Shown: one piece after another, positions 50,440-63,335 of the stretch | How the letters are laid out: each line of letters opens with the position of its first letter | Position numbering within the stretch: the stretch's first letter is position 1 | NCBI GenBank assembly: GCA_029582155.1 | Contig: CM055901.1 | Location: 22,283,186-22,347,185, forward strand | Direction of reading: 5' to 3' | Origin: Panopea generosa | Taxonomy: Eukaryota; Mollusca; Bivalvia; Adapedonta; Hiatellidae | Length of the DNA stretch: 64,000 nt | The notes under the pieces: model-generated | Told to the model about the DNA's origin: nothing | Seen by the model: the letters and a program-made list of their open reading frames with translations, nothing else | The model's database searches: none | Translations under genes and position numbers: made by a program

Positions 50440-52370
50440 AGAAGTGACCAGTCCAAAAACAATTCACGTCTCGCACCACAAATAAATTTCCCATAGGGCT
50501 CCATTGTAACATTATTGTCTACAACACTGTGAAAAAATCCAAATCTGCAGCCTGTGTCTCGGCTCAAATTATTGACTGATTCAAGATCTGCAATTATAAA
50601 CAAAAAAATACATACGTTGACCAGTTTTTTTTTAATTCAATGGTTTTGCAGGATCCGTCAATTTCCAGAGAAATAATATGCCAACAATTCATCACCAATA
50701 CCATTCGACCCATCAAATCTAAAATGACACAGAACTGTCTAGAATCTGGTATCAGCATCAATTTTCAGTGGTGATTTCTAAAATATTGACCATTTAACAC
50801 ATCATAAGAATAACTAAATCACTGCAATGAAAAGTCTTGAAAATAGAAGAAAAAAGGAACTATATGTTTAATACTACCTCCTTCATCTGTAGGTCCGGAG
50901 TATTCAAGGGGTATTCAAGGGAGATAATAGTGGTGTGAGTCCCACGGTCGGTGGGAACAATTAAATCTAAACATGTACACAAAATTGACACAAAAAGTCA
51001 CTTAAAAAGTTTTATCACGTGTGTTTCTAATACCACGTGCACCGCTTGTGCGCGGGTTAAGAAAATATAGTCAAGTTTAGGCTTTTCAGGGACGATATGC
51101 AACAATGGAATTAATCAAAATTATGTTTTAAATTAGAACTTTTCAAACTTTCATTACAAAAAAAAATGGATGTTAAATGAATTTAACATATTACATTATA
51201 AACCGATGCAAAGATTTTCTACAATATAAATTACAAGAACTTTATACGTTTTATCTTTCATTAGCAACACATCTATGTAAGTGCATGCTGTTATATGTTT
51301 CCTTGAATAAACATCCATCCATAACAGACATAGGCGCGCAACTGCCCAAAATTACCCGAGAGGGTGTGCAGCAGAATTGAGAGATAGATAAACGAATATA
51401 GTTAAACGACAATATTTACATTCGTACTGCAATCGGCCTGAATGAACTATGTAGATTTACTGCATTTCATTTCCTAATGAAAAAACTTGCAGCTGGGCGG
51501 AGCTAAAAAGGATCAGATTGCATTTAATTGGTTGCACGATTTTGTTTTGCTGGTGAGACATCTCGTTGCCGTTAGTTTCACGTGACGTTTACCATAAGTT
51601 GTCCTACAAATGCGTGAACTTATCCAGTATGTTGACAACGTCGCCGTTACACTCATGACATTGGCTTTGCGGTTTAACGCGTAAACTTTGCTTTTTAAAT
51701 GTCAAAATGGCCAAAATAACATACTAGTTTTTTTCTAAAATAGCTGGAGAATATAATGTAAATATAACGATTAAAAGCCGAATTTTGAGTTTTCATCAGG
51801 TGATGAAAACCATTAGGCTAGTTTAATGTTGTCCTTTGGGCTTCACGAACATTAAACTGACCTAATGTTTTTCATCACCCGATGAAAACTAAAAAAATCG
51901 GCTTTTAATCCTTAATTAAAATATATTCTTGATTTGAATTATTTCTAACTTATCTCTGAAATGAGTAAATTTTGGATGATTTCTTTTCCAATAAAACTTA
52001 TATAGGTAACTTTGACAATATGACTGATTGAAAATGTATTATATCAAATGCATTTTGACAGGTTTTATTGTTTCTTTCTAGAGTAACTTTCGAGAATTAA
52101 GGTTTAAAAAAAGAACACAATTGAGGATAAAGCCGCACTTTTGTCAATATTGATCGATTTTGAATGCGATTTTTAACATTTTATTGGACGAAATATTTCT
52201 TTTAACCTTTACCAATTTGAAGTTTAGGTATCATGAAACAAATCGTTTAAATTTCAATTCATAACTTAAAGAAACACCAGATAAATAACCATTAGTGTAC
52301 ACCCATAAAGCATGGACTTTCCGTAGTGCGTGTGATTAACGGATTCTGGCTCATTTACTGTACCTGAACG
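50440..52370. other. Upstream region of serpin B
   Basis: No gene seen apart from the 51770-51910 palindrome. Confidence 0.5.
51770..51910. mobile_element. Palindromic element (foldback/MITE-like)
   Basis: Two arms of about 62 bases are inverted copies (left gattaaaagccga...gtttaatgtt, right aacattaaac...tcggcttttaatc) with roughly 90% match and a short spacer near ttgggcttcacg. It lies in the serpin B upstream region. Confidence 0.8.
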
Positions 52371-52472
52371 AACAGCCGATGTTTAAACTATCCGATTTGG
52401 TATCCGTTCCAAATCAGTGCATACTTTGAAATAATGTCGGAAAGGGAACCAGTATTTTTATCAAGGCTTAGC

Positions 52473-52480
52473 TATAAATA
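52473..52480 (+). promoter_or_regulatory. Candidate TATA box of serpin B
   Basis: TATAAATA, 79 bases before the serpin B ATG, followed by a short CA run. The surrounding block (52370-52470, gatgtttaaactatccgatttggtatcc) is shared with serpin A at 42803 onward, consistent with a duplicated core promoter. Confidence 0.5.
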
Positions 52481-52558
52481 AACATTACACTCACACACAC
52501 ACACACAAGCCGAATAATATAGGTGACACTGGTTGTAAACAAACTGAAGTTTTCAGGC

Positions 52559-55500
52559 ATGTCTCACCTTTTATCAGCAGGACTGTTGGATTTTTCTGTT
52601 AATTTGTACAAACTTTTTACAAATGGAGATGATAACATTTTCATGTCGCCTTACAGTGTTTCTGCGGCTCTGCTGCTAGCCAATTTAGGAGCCAACTCGT
52701 CAACAGAACAGCAGATACGAAGTGCCCTTGGTGTTACTGATCTCTCACAGGGAGATGTACACAAACTATATAAAACGCTGCAGGACAGTCTTAATGGACA
52801 AACACAGGGCAGTACAACGCTCGCTATCGCAAACCGGATGTTTGCACGGCTTGGACTCGAGGTCAGTCAGAAGTACATTGAGGAGGGGAAGAATTTTTAC
52901 GGGACCGAGCTAGAGTTAATGGACTTTGTGGGTAAACCGGAAGAATCTCGAGTGGCCATAAATAAATGGGTAGAAGAGCAGACGAGAGATAAGATTAAGG
53001 ATATCTTACCACCACGGTCAATAGATGCACTTTCTCTGATGGTTCTAGTGAATGCGATTTATTTCAAAGGAACTTGGCTCGAGAAGTTTGATTCCGGAAG
53101 CACGACTAAAGTAACTTTCAAGATGCATAATAATGAAACACAGGAGGTAGATATGATGAATGCGAAGAGGAAAGTACGGTTCCACGCAGACGTTGATATG
53201 GGATGTTCGGCTGTTCAACTTCCGTACAAAAGCGGGAACATTGCAACGATTTTCATTCTCCCAGACGCAGTTGATGGACTCTCGAAGTTCGAAGCCGATT
53301 TGAGCGGTGAAAACCTGAGAGTCCTCTGTGAAAAAGTTGCACAGGGCGGGCAACCAGAAGTAATCTTGGGCATTCCGAAGTTTAAAATGGAGGCAAATTA
53401 CGACTTAACGAAGGCTCTACCACATTTGGGCATAACAGATATGTTTGGAGACGATGCAGACTTTTCTGCGATGCTTCCTGCAAATCCTGACGCTTACGTC
53501 AGTGACGTAATTCACAAAGCGTTTGTTGAGGTAAGTTTATAATATACACATTTTACAATGTAAGTTAAAACATATACTCATGATTTTTGGTAAACAAATG
53601 ATTTATAATCTCGCTGGCAGACCTAGTGTTTTGGAAACGATGACAGAATCCCATGTGATGTCTGAAATATTATTATATGACATGTATTGGCAGCAATTAC
53701 AGCCAAAATGTGTTGAAGTTTACTATTTCCGACCTCCATCCATGAATTGATTGGCTCAACCTGACCAAAGCGCTCGCATATATCTGCACGCGAGTCTTAC
53801 TTTGGTTTTCATAGAAATGGTATTTACATAACTGAGCGTATACATGAGTTTACAAAAACATCAGAATAAATCTACTTTCATGGGCTTAAATACTAATCCT
53901 TTGTTTTATTTTAACTAAATTCTGTTTATACAATGATTGAGATATTTTTAACAGAACAAAATTATAAATGTTTACAGTTATGTCATATTAACAACAAAGT
54001 ACAAATACAAAATACATTTCATACACTGAGAGGATGGATCTTTATCAATTTTGGATTGTAATATTTCTAATCTGAAAAGCATTAAATATATATAATACGA
54101 TAAATCATTAATAACATTACTATTCGTTGATTGCAGTAACTGAATGAATTTAAAAACTGATGGATTTCGTCAATAATAGCATCGTATATACTTTCTCCGA
54201 ATAACCTTATAAACATATCAATACAAAATGGATCTCATCTTCATTATCCCCAGAGGAACAGAATTGACAACGTCTTTCATTTCTTTCTATCCTGTTGATG
54301 CCATATCGTTCAGTTTTTGCGAAGTTTATGTGCTGATAAACGTAATTGCGTGATACCACTTCTGTACTTCCTATACCTTGTAATATCGAGATATGGCTCA
54401 TATTCAAACTTCGTTTTCACGTTTTTATATAAAGTTAAAACACTATTTTTTTACAATATTCGATCTCCAGTTTTGCAAGAATTGATCAATTAGTCTTTTT
54501 TTAAAAAAAATGGAAATAAAAGCCTTTGGATTTTCGAGCATTGGATTTGCAGACTTATCCAAATCCGTGTTTGTATCATAAATATCTAACGCTATACGCC
54601 CAATTCTTATTATTTTTTAATATATGAAATACTTTCTAACTACAGTTGTTAGTATAATCGTCTAGATTGCTTATCCGGTTAATGTTTTCTTTAAACAGTT
54701 TACTTCTGAGATAGATGAATGAACTTAACCCACAATAATTTTATGTAGAAACTAATGACACGTACTACACCAGAAGTCCTGTCCCATTTCTGTTCAATAG
54801 CTTGCTCTACTCCACCCGGATTATTTTTTTCTGCTCCTGTCCCATTTCTGTTCAGTAACCTTCTACGCTCCGCTCCACCCACATTTATTTTATTGCTCCT
54901 GTTCCATTTCTGTTCAATAACCTGCTCTTCTCTACCTACATTTATTTTACTGCTCCTGTCCCATTTCTGTTCAATAACATTAACTCTGTACATTTGATTA
55001 TTTCAGGTGAACGAAGAAGGGACCGAGGCAACAGCGGTCACGGTTGTCATGATGACGATGCACGTGTAACATTACTTATACATGTTTAGTAAACTACACA
55101 TTTACTCTGTCCATATGATTATTTCAGGTGAACGAAGAAGGGACCGAGACTATAGCGGCCACGGCTGTCATAATGATGATGCACGCGTAACGTTACTTAT
55201 ACATGTGTTGTAAACCATACGTTTATTCTGCACATTTGATTATTTCAGGTGAACAAAGACGGGACCGAGGCTACAGCTGCCACGGCTGTCATGATGACGA
55301 TGCACGTGTAACGTTACTAATACATGTGAAGTAAATCTAACATTAACTATGTACATTTGATAATTCCAGGTGAACGAAGAATGGACCGAGGCTACAGCTG
55401 CCACGGCTATCATGATGGTGATGCACGTGTAACGTTACTTATACATGCGCAGTAAACCACACGTTAACTTTGTATATATGATTATTTCAGATAACGAAGA

Positions 55501-56996
55501 AGGGACCGAGGCTGCAGCTGCCACGGCTGTCATGATGGTGATGCACGTGTAACGTTACTTATACATGCGCAGTAAAACACACGTTAACTTTGTATATATG
55601 ATTATTTCAGATGAACGAAGAAGGGACCAAGGCTGCAACTGCCACGGCTGTCATGATGGTGATACACGTGTAACGTTACTTATACATGCGCAGTAAACCA
55701 CACGTTAACTTTGTATATATGATTATTTCAGATGAACGAAGAAGGGACCGAGGCTGCAGCTGCCACGGCTGTCATGATGGTGATGCACGTGTAACGTTAC
55801 TTAGACATGCGCAGTAAACCACACGTTAACTCTGTATATATGATAATTTCAGGTGAACAAAGACGGGACCGAGGCTGCAGCGGCCACGGCTGTCATGATG
55901 ATGATGCACGTGTAACGTTACTTATACCTGTGTAGTAAACCACACATTTATTCTGTATATATGATTATTTCAGGTGAACGAAGAAGGGATCGAGGCTGCA
56001 GCTGCCACGGCTGTCATAATCATGATGCGCGTGTAACGTTACTTATACCTGTGTAGAAACCACACGTTTATTCTGTACATTTGGTTATTTCAGGTGAATA
56101 AAGACGGGACCGAGGCTACAGCTGCCATGGCTGTCATGATGATGATGCACGTGTAACGTTACTTATACATGTGAAGTAAATCAACCATTTACTATGTACA
56201 TATGATAATTTCAGGTGAACGAAGAAGGGATCGAGGCTACAGCTGCCACGGCTGTCATGATGATGATGCACGTGTAACGTTACTTATTCATGCGCAGTAA
56301 ACCACACGTTAACTCTGTATATAAGATTATTTCCGGTGAACGAAGAAGGGACCGAGGCTGCAGCTGCCACGACTGTCATGATGATGATGCAAGTGTAACT
56401 TTACTTATACATGTGTAGTAAACCACACATTAACTCTGTATATATGATTATTTCAGGTGAACAAAGACGGGACCGAGGCTGCAGCGGCCACGGCTGTCAT
56501 GATGATGATGCACGTGTAACATTACTTATACCTATGTAGTAAACCACACATTAACTCTGTATATATGATTATTTCAGGTGAACAAAGAAGGGACCGAGGC
56601 TGCAGCTGCCACGGCTGTGCTGATGATGATGCACGTGTAACGTTACATATACATGTGTAGTTAACCGCACATTAACTCTGTATATATGATTATTTCAGGT
56701 GAACAAAGAAGGGACCGAGGCTGCAGCTGCCACGACTGTCCTGATGTTGATGCACGTGTAACGTTACTTATACATGGGTAGTAAACCACACATTAACTCT
56801 GTATATATGATTATTTCAGGTGAACGAAGAAGGGACTGAGGCTGCAGCGGCCACGGCTATCATGATGAGGTGTGGATCTATGCCAATGAGACCACAGAAG
56901 TTCATCCTTGACCACCCATTCATATTTATCATACGTGATACACAATCGGGGTCTATTCTCTTTATGGGCCGTTACAATAAGCCGCCAAAACAGTAG
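52559..56996 (+). CDS. Serpin B, intact intracellular (clade-B-like) serine protease inhibitor, 382 aa
   Basis: Exon 1 is 52559-53530 (324 codons) and ends GAG|gtaagt in phase 0. The terminal exon is 56820-56996 (58 codons plus TAG), preceded by tatatatgattatttcag. Start chosen at the ATG 52559 ([18 protein letters not shown]), which gives the usual serpin helix A. There is no signal peptide, so it is expected in the cytosol. Visible family features: [13 protein letters not shown] (strand 3A), [40 protein letters not shown] joined across the intron to the hinge [13 protein letters not shown], and [11 protein letters not shown] plus GSILFMGR (serpin signature). The small-residue hinge predicts loop insertion and hence an inhibitory serpin. 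The loop MMRCGSMPM makes P1 ambiguous: Arg by similarity to SERPINB6-like loops (Arg-Cys), or Gly by counting 15 from the hinge Gly. Fifteen truncated hinge exons and a LINE fragment lie in the intron. Canonical splicing must skip all 15. Confidence 0.85.
53952..54620 (-). mobile_element. LINE (non-LTR retrotransposon) ORF2 3' fragment
   Basis: On the minus strand, frameshifted translations give typical C-terminal reverse-transcriptase ORF text: [23 protein letters not shown], then [21 protein letters not shown] (Cys-Cys-His knuckle), then [10 protein letters not shown]. It sits exactly where the serpin B intron departs from serpin A's (A continues from gatatttttagcatat to ctttctaactacagttg). 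So it inserted, or was gained, after the duplication, and it is dead. Confidence 0.75.
54765..54985. repeat. Minisatellite in serpin B intron
   Basis: Three to four units of the 'ctgtcccatttctgttcaataacctgctc...cccacatttatttta' repeat, also found in longer form in serpin A's intron. It runs directly into the acceptor of the first hinge exon. Confidence 0.85.
55007..56819 (+). repeat. Array of 15 tandem 121-bp truncated hinge exons in serpin B
   Basis: Unit starts: 55007, 55128, 55249, 55370, 55491, 55611, 55732, 55853, 55974, 56094, 56215, 56336, 56457, 56578, 56699; the terminal exon follows at 56820. Spacing is 121 bases except two steps of 120. Each unit is a 63-base segment (hinge, Met-rich run, HV and TAA) plus a roughly 58-base intron-like spacer ending tatatatgattatttcag. 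Hinge text is of two main types, [14 protein letters not shown] and [14 protein letters not shown]. Oddities: unit 4 has Trp for the hinge Gly; unit 5 has lost one base and is frameshifted; units 5-7 have acceptor AG|AT; units 9 and 11 have Ile for the hinge Thr; unit 12 has CCG instead of CAG at the acceptor. All the others keep AG, frame and stop. Use of any of them would give a serpin of about 344 aa lacking the reactive bond and the C-terminal strands. Confidence 0.9.
56820..56996 (+). CDS. Serpin B terminal exon (reactive loop and C-terminus)
   Basis: The only copy in the B array that continues past the hinge. It encodes the hinge [13 protein letters not shown], loop [14 protein letters not shown], then [18 protein letters not shown] and [13 protein letters not shown]. 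Compared with the A and C terminal exons, the hinge and the part after Asp-His-Pro-Phe are conserved, whereas the loop between differs in sequence and length. Confidence 0.9.
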   Translation: MNEEGTEAAAATAIMMRCGSMPMRPQKFILDHPFIFIIRDTQSGSILFMGRYNKPPKQ

Positions 56997-57204
56997 ATGT
57001 TTGTGATGGATGGACTGGGGTACCAAAACACGAACAGTGAATGTAACTTTTGGTCTTACTGACTGATAGTCAAGCGAGCGTGTATAATATAACTACGTCG
57101 TCCACTGGAAAAATTGTTTTTAGACAAAGGCTGGCGTTGGTGGTTTCCGGTGTCATTTATCAGTACATTCACATTTACGCTTTTTCATAATTTCCATATT
57201 TATC

Positions 57205-57210
57205 AATAAA
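57205..57210 (+). promoter_or_regulatory. Candidate polyadenylation signal of serpin B
   Basis: AATAAA about 210 bases after the stop, just beyond the end of the segment shared with serpin A (about 57175). Confidence 0.4.
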
Positions 57211-58059
57211 CATTGGAATACTAATTATGTATCTACAGACATTATTTAGTTTGTATATTTTACCCCTGATCTATAAGATACTTATGTCTTGGTTATTTAC
57301 AAATAATTATCTCCATATATATATCATGCATTAGGAATGAGCATCTGTAAAGATCATAAAATCGTAAAATATCTTTAATTCCGTTGTTGTGAATTTAATT
57401 ATCTCCCCTTATGAAATTAAATATATATATGAATTCATTTTATCTATATGATCCAACGGGTTTATAAATCTGTCCTTTATATAGCATGTGAGTAGTCATG
57501 AATCCTTAACTGGATCCTGCTCATATAAAGCTATCAGTTCATGTATGTAAATTTGTCCATCCTGTCCAGATGTGTTGCATGTTATTCCATAGTATATAAG
57601 TCATGGTCGACACCAAATTTATATTGTTTGGCAGAGGCCTTGATATTGTATCTATGGTTTGTATTGTAGCTAGGCGCACTCGTCATAGTCTGATCTGGTC
57701 TTCGTATCTTACCACACGGGTCAATAAATGCACTTTCTCTGATGGTTCCAGTGAATGCGATTTATTTCAAAGGAACTTGGCTCGAGAATTTGATTCTGGA
57801 AGTACGACTAAAGTAACTTTCAAGATGCAGAATAATGAAACAGAGGAGGTAAATATGATGAATGCATATGATTTATAGTCGAACTGCAGATCCGTTGGTT
57901 GGGAAAGGATGAAACACCTCGTTGGATTTCGGAAATATTGCTAAATTCAACAGCAATTACTGTAAACAGGTGCTCAAATTACTATTTTGGACTGCCACCA
58001 GTGAAATTAGTTTGTTTAAACTTATCATTTTAGTTCGATTGTTAAACTGAAACAAATGT

Positions 58060-58395
58060 TAAAAAATCACGCTCGAGGTCTTCCCGGGTATATAACCAGT
58101 TCTAAGCATATAGTAAGGATAAAATGTCTTGCTCAACGTCGGTCCAAAGTATACTGGAACGTACACCGACATTTTTTAAATAGCAGATCTACCATTGACC
58201 TACCTCTCACAGCTAAGATTAAATGTTCGAGTCGCCCCTCCTTTGAAAACTTTATGAGAAAAAGTGTGCCAGTTTCTTGCTAGGACGGTGGTTCTTCTCA
58301 GATTCATTCTGAGGCCGTCACCAATAAAACTGGATATGGAATATATAACCTAAAATATGTTAAAAATGGCGTTAAACCACATTATTTTTTTTTAT
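58060..58395 (+). mobile_element. Possible SINE relic
   Basis: Ends with atggcgttaaaccacattat followed by a T-run, the type of 3' end seen in mollusc SINEs. The head is not recognisable. Confidence 0.35.
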
Positions 58396-58569
58396 CCTAA
58401 TTTAAGTATGACTAAATAATGTTTCCGATATATGTAATCGATCACAGATTGTTTTCTAACCACAATTGTTATCATACTAGCTTAAATATTAATGTAATCT
58501 TTAAACTGCTGTGATAATGGAATTATACTTATTATTGTAATTTGTATGAATTTAAATCACATTATTTTT

Positions 58570-60668
58570 AAAAAAGTTGCATGTGCTCAGTAATTTAACC
58601 GAAAAATTGAAATAAAGAAGATAATTAAAAACATTTTTATATAATCTTTCTTGCTATTTTGTACAGTATATGTATATATTATAAACTATTTTGTTTTCAG
58701 ATAGGGTGGTTCCTTTTAAGTTATTGTATATGAATGCTTTCTATTAGTTTGTCAATTCAAATGTCACTTAAATGAAATATCTTCTTACTTATATCAACTG
58801 TCGAATTTTTAAAATATGTGACATCATATCTCATATGGGGAATTTTGTGGATACGATGTGACGGCCATGAGTCCATTAGCATTATACCTTGCCTTTCGAC
58901 ATCTACCTCATTTATCGGTAGACATTCGCAATCTGCCTCTCCACTCATATGTCCACTCCCACAACCTTGTCCTCAGCGTTCCCTCGTCCACTCTCACAAC
59001 CTTGTCTTCCTCAACGTTCCCTTGATCAATATAAAATAGTTAATGTTCATTAATTTAAAAAATAACAATTAAGAAACCCAAAGGGAGCGACCGATGTTAC
59101 TTTATTTCAAATATTTTACTTAAATTGAACACTAACTGGCTTAGTGTACATCATTTGACTGACTCTACGACGAAAGTTGAGATGAATGACGTTTGAAAGT
59201 TTGTTTGCGAAGGCTGTTTCTAAGCATAGCTCGAGTGGCTTTGTAATTTGTACATGACTCGTTCAGAATTGGATCAAGGGCGGAGTCTGTACAATGTCAT
59301 TTACGAGTGCGCGCTGATGACAAACTTTTTAATAATAAAGAACGAACTTTATAATTAAACTATTTTCTATCTGTTTTAATAACTATGAGCGACACAATTT
59401 TGAAAATTGAAACGATTCCATTGGTTGTCAAATGAAGTTAAACACTAACGTGTGATTCCATCTACATAATGGAAATGAGGGTATTTCTTTCTTCAGTAGA
59501 AGAACGGTTAAAGGCTCTGACTATACCACTATTCCGCCTTCTATCGTACTATCTTTGTCGTATCTAGAAATGTGGACGTGATAATTCGGCGGTCCGCTTA
59601 CTAATCAGATATAATATACATCGTGTTTTTATTGTTTATGTTTTACATTCAGCAGTTTTGAGTTTTAGCAAGGTGAAAATGTAAACCTAGCCTAGACTTT
59701 TTGCACGTGCTTGTTTTGAATATGCGTATTAAGAACGAGCCGTGCTTTATACATGTTTATCTGTAAGAATCACACATTGACTTATATTCATAGAAATCTA
59801 AACAAGAAATGTCATATTTTGTTGACGTTGGTTTTGATTCTAAGGTCAAAGGCTAAAAAGGTATATACAATGGTGCGTTGTTCGCTGTATGTTGTTCGTC
59901 GTCTGCCGTTGTCCGTAAACAACACATTATCCGAAATCACAAAACAAGCTATTGAAAATTTTAAAAATAATATTCTTTTCAACAATCTGCTAGTCAAATC
60001 TTTGTAGGGATTTAACCTCTTACGGGAAAGTCTACTTTTCTCATTCATTTGTGAAAAAGCAATTGTCATTTTGATATTTAAAGCACTGTTTGGTCATAGC
60101 AAATCCCTATGAGTACGGAATTGATTCAATCTTTACAAAGAAATAATGCGAGAAACTGAAAAGTTCTGAATTAAAGCGTTTCATAGCAAATCATTCATCC
60201 ATGAGTGGGGCGGGGGAATTTCGATAAGAGGTAAGGACGCCGTGAAATGGTTTAGAATGAGAGATGTAAAAACATACTATGGCCACTATAAGGCTGTACA
60301 GCGTCCATCAGCATCCTTGAACATCTTGTTTTTAGAGTTCTTTTTTCCGGTCTTATTTGACATTTCAGATATATGTTTACAGGTACTCTGAAACCGCTTG
60401 ATATATTAGTGTGAAGCATTCTTACATGAAGCTGTCTCAGCTTTTAAATCATGACCCTGGGGTCAAATTTGAATCTGGGGGGCTAATTAGTTCAATTGAA
60501 AAAATATACTAGTAATAGTTTAACTTTTATGAAATGAAGGCAACTTTAATTATGATGCTCGTGCGTTCTCCGCCATCTAATGATGTAATCAGATTGCTAC
60601 TTTACTTACCGGGTGTATAAGCGACTGTACGTTATCACAAGCAACAATTAATATGGATGGATTCTGAT
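58570..60668. other. Non-coding DNA within the serpin C span
   Basis: No gene or element recognised. Confidence 0.5.
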
Positions 60669-60671
60669 TTT

Positions 60672-61773
60672 TAGCTCGTCTTTTTGAAATAAATCGAAGA
60701 GCTATTATCATGACCCTGGCGTTGGCGTTGTCGTCGTTGTCATTGTCGTCGTCGTCCGGCGGTTAAACCTTTATGTTTAGAACAGTTTTTCTCTGTTTCT
60801 GAACACACTACTCAGGTAATGGTGACTTAACTTCATAAACACAATCATATTACGTTATAGACACACTGTATATAGATGTATATATAACTTATTTAAATGT
60901 CTATACTGTGAGTTCTTAAAACCTTTGGTTAAAGTTTTTTGTTTAGCTCGTGTTTGGTTAAAGTTTTAGGTTTAGCTCAGCATTTTCTCTGTTTCTGAAC
61001 AAACAACTCATGTTACGGTGACTAAACTTCATAAACACATTCATATCATGTTATACAAACAATGTATGTAGCTAACTTTCATAACTTACATACTTTGGGC
61101 TCTATAACCTTAGGTTCAAGTTTTTTTATTTAGCTTGGGGTTGTTTTTTGTTTGTTGTTTTTTGTTTGTGTTTTTTAAAATCAATTATATTTTTTCAGTA
61201 ATACTATTGATTCTGTAAACTGATCACCATCAACTAAACAAATGTTTACATCAGTGACCTTGACCTATATAATTAAGTTGGTTAATACTTGCATTATCTG
61301 GTTAAAAGTTTTTTGAGCTCAAAACTGTTATTGGCTATTTATATGAATTGTTGTACGTGTATATGTATCTAGAATGATAAATAGATCACAGATTGGAAAT
61401 ATTTTGTATCATTGTTTGAATATGCCAGGCCCATTGTCCCATATCTACTTGGCTACCTGCCCGACCCCAACCAAGACATACACCCTGTGCCCACCTTTTT
61501 CTTTTTAAATTTTGTTTTATATTAAATAAAATACTCCGCTTTCAACTTTTGTTACCGACCCAAGACACCCCCCACCTTCCAACCTTTCCCCCCTCATCCA
61601 CACCCAGATTTTTAAAAAAATGTATTAAATTAAATACATTTCAACTTAAGTACTGGTTAGTTAGCCATAGCCAGACATAGATATATATATAGTGTATATT
61701 CTGATCCAATGGTCCAACTTGCACATACATTTATCAACTATTTTGCTAACATGGAAGATGGTTTAATTCATAA

Positions 61774-61807
<34 letters not shown>

Positions 61808-62042
61808 GTTTTTCTGATGGTAGAGTATAATATACTGTTTTATGACACGGTTAAAATAGCCGAACGGTTAACGCTGTTCTTCTACATCAATTGTTTTTTT
61901 TTTGTTTTTAAAATCTGTTTTATTTTTTTCAGTTATAGTATCGATCACCATCATGTATAAAAAGTTTACTTCACTGACTTTGACCTACTTAATAGATTTG
62001 GAAAAAGACGAGCGTCTGCACCCGATTGCGGTACTCTTGTTA
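60672..62042. mobile_element. AGCTCGTCTTTTTG-family inverted-repeat element
   Basis: Left end agctcgtctttttgaaataa and right end tggaaaaagacgagcgtctg are inverted over about 15 bases; the right side ends gcggtactcttgtta. It has a GTC-rich block after the left end, like 15625-15965, and an AT microsatellite at 61765-61806. No transposase seen. Confidence 0.65.
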
Positions 62043-62059
62043 TGGAATAATTCAGTGTA

Positions 62060-63335
62060 TCATCTGATTCTACAATTTCAGTCTACCTCTGGCAGATCTT
62101 CTACAATCTTCACATTGAAGTGCGTTGAAGTGTTTTTGATCTCAAAAGAAACTTAAGTTACTGGGTGGAAATGATTTTTCTATATTTAGTAACCGTTACT
62201 TTGACATTGATCCAATTAACCTCAAAACAAACTCTGAACTTCCATTCATTTCATGTTAGGATTCAACACATAAATCTTCATTAAAATATTTTAAAGCAAA
62301 ATGAAACTAAAGTGTTACTGAGTGGAAGCAACAGTGGCATTGATATTGGCCTATTTACGTACATCACAATTTATCCAAAGCTCTATTTTAATCCCCCCTG
62401 CAGTTGTTAGTGGATCCTGACCAGACTCAGTCAGAATATTATTGATCATACATTTTCGTTCCAATTTATGATCCGGTCAGATGCACCAGTCTTCAAAGAA
62501 CAGAGTCGTAATCCTTGATTGGTTGAATCTTCTGATTTTGCTTTATAGACATCGAAGCATCTTTCATTTTCATATCCAAAACTTGTCGGAACGTTTATTG
62601 GCATGAAACCAATGCATTCTTCGTATTACCCGAGCTCATTAAACTTCGCCAATATGTTCGTACGTTTAAACACCTCAGTACAGCTATCCGTGAGTGCGAT
62701 ATAATGCCGATTTAATAATTGTATTGGTATCGGTTTGTTAATAGTTATTTCACTATTTACGTTCGGACACCAATAATCAATTTACGGGTATACACGGACT
62801 ATTCATGAGGACTAAGATAAATCCTAATGCACTGTACATTTTTGTATTTTGGGGTCAGCACATGGTGAAGGGACAGTTGACACAATATTGTTAACTGCAC
62901 AAGCACAAAGCTAACTCATTGTATTCTCCATGCAATTAAATGTTAACTTTCAAACCAGACGACGGTCATACATATGGCCAGTATATTTATTTTCAAATGA
63001 GATATGCTCTAGTATAATAAAGATATCCTGCTTGTTCAACATAATAATGGAGATATGATATCTATTTTTCTTGTTATATGGAGAGCACTAAAAGTGTAGA
63101 CTTTTTATTTAAATTTGACTTTATAGTGCACACATACTTTAAATGGACTTTAACCAAACGTATACAGTAAAATTAAATATAGTGTTATGTAGCGTCATGT
63201 TTTCTACAGTATTTAAAACTAAACTAGGAACGCCATCAGCACTGTATTGGAATGATTTGTATTATATATATCATATGTGTGTTTCGTTCTAAACTACAAA
63301 TACAATCAGTAACTGCTTAGCTATGATTATTTCAT
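62060..63335. other. Non-coding DNA before the serpin C terminal exon
   Basis: Nothing recognised. Confidence 0.5.

Noticed and set aside
50029-50603. Poly-Met/Thr and poly-Ile/Val frames
   Set aside because: Microsatellite cluster.
52523-52558. Serpin B start 12 codons earlier
   Set aside because: It would begin with GTG; the ATG at 52559 matches the family start and serpin A's ATG at 42955.
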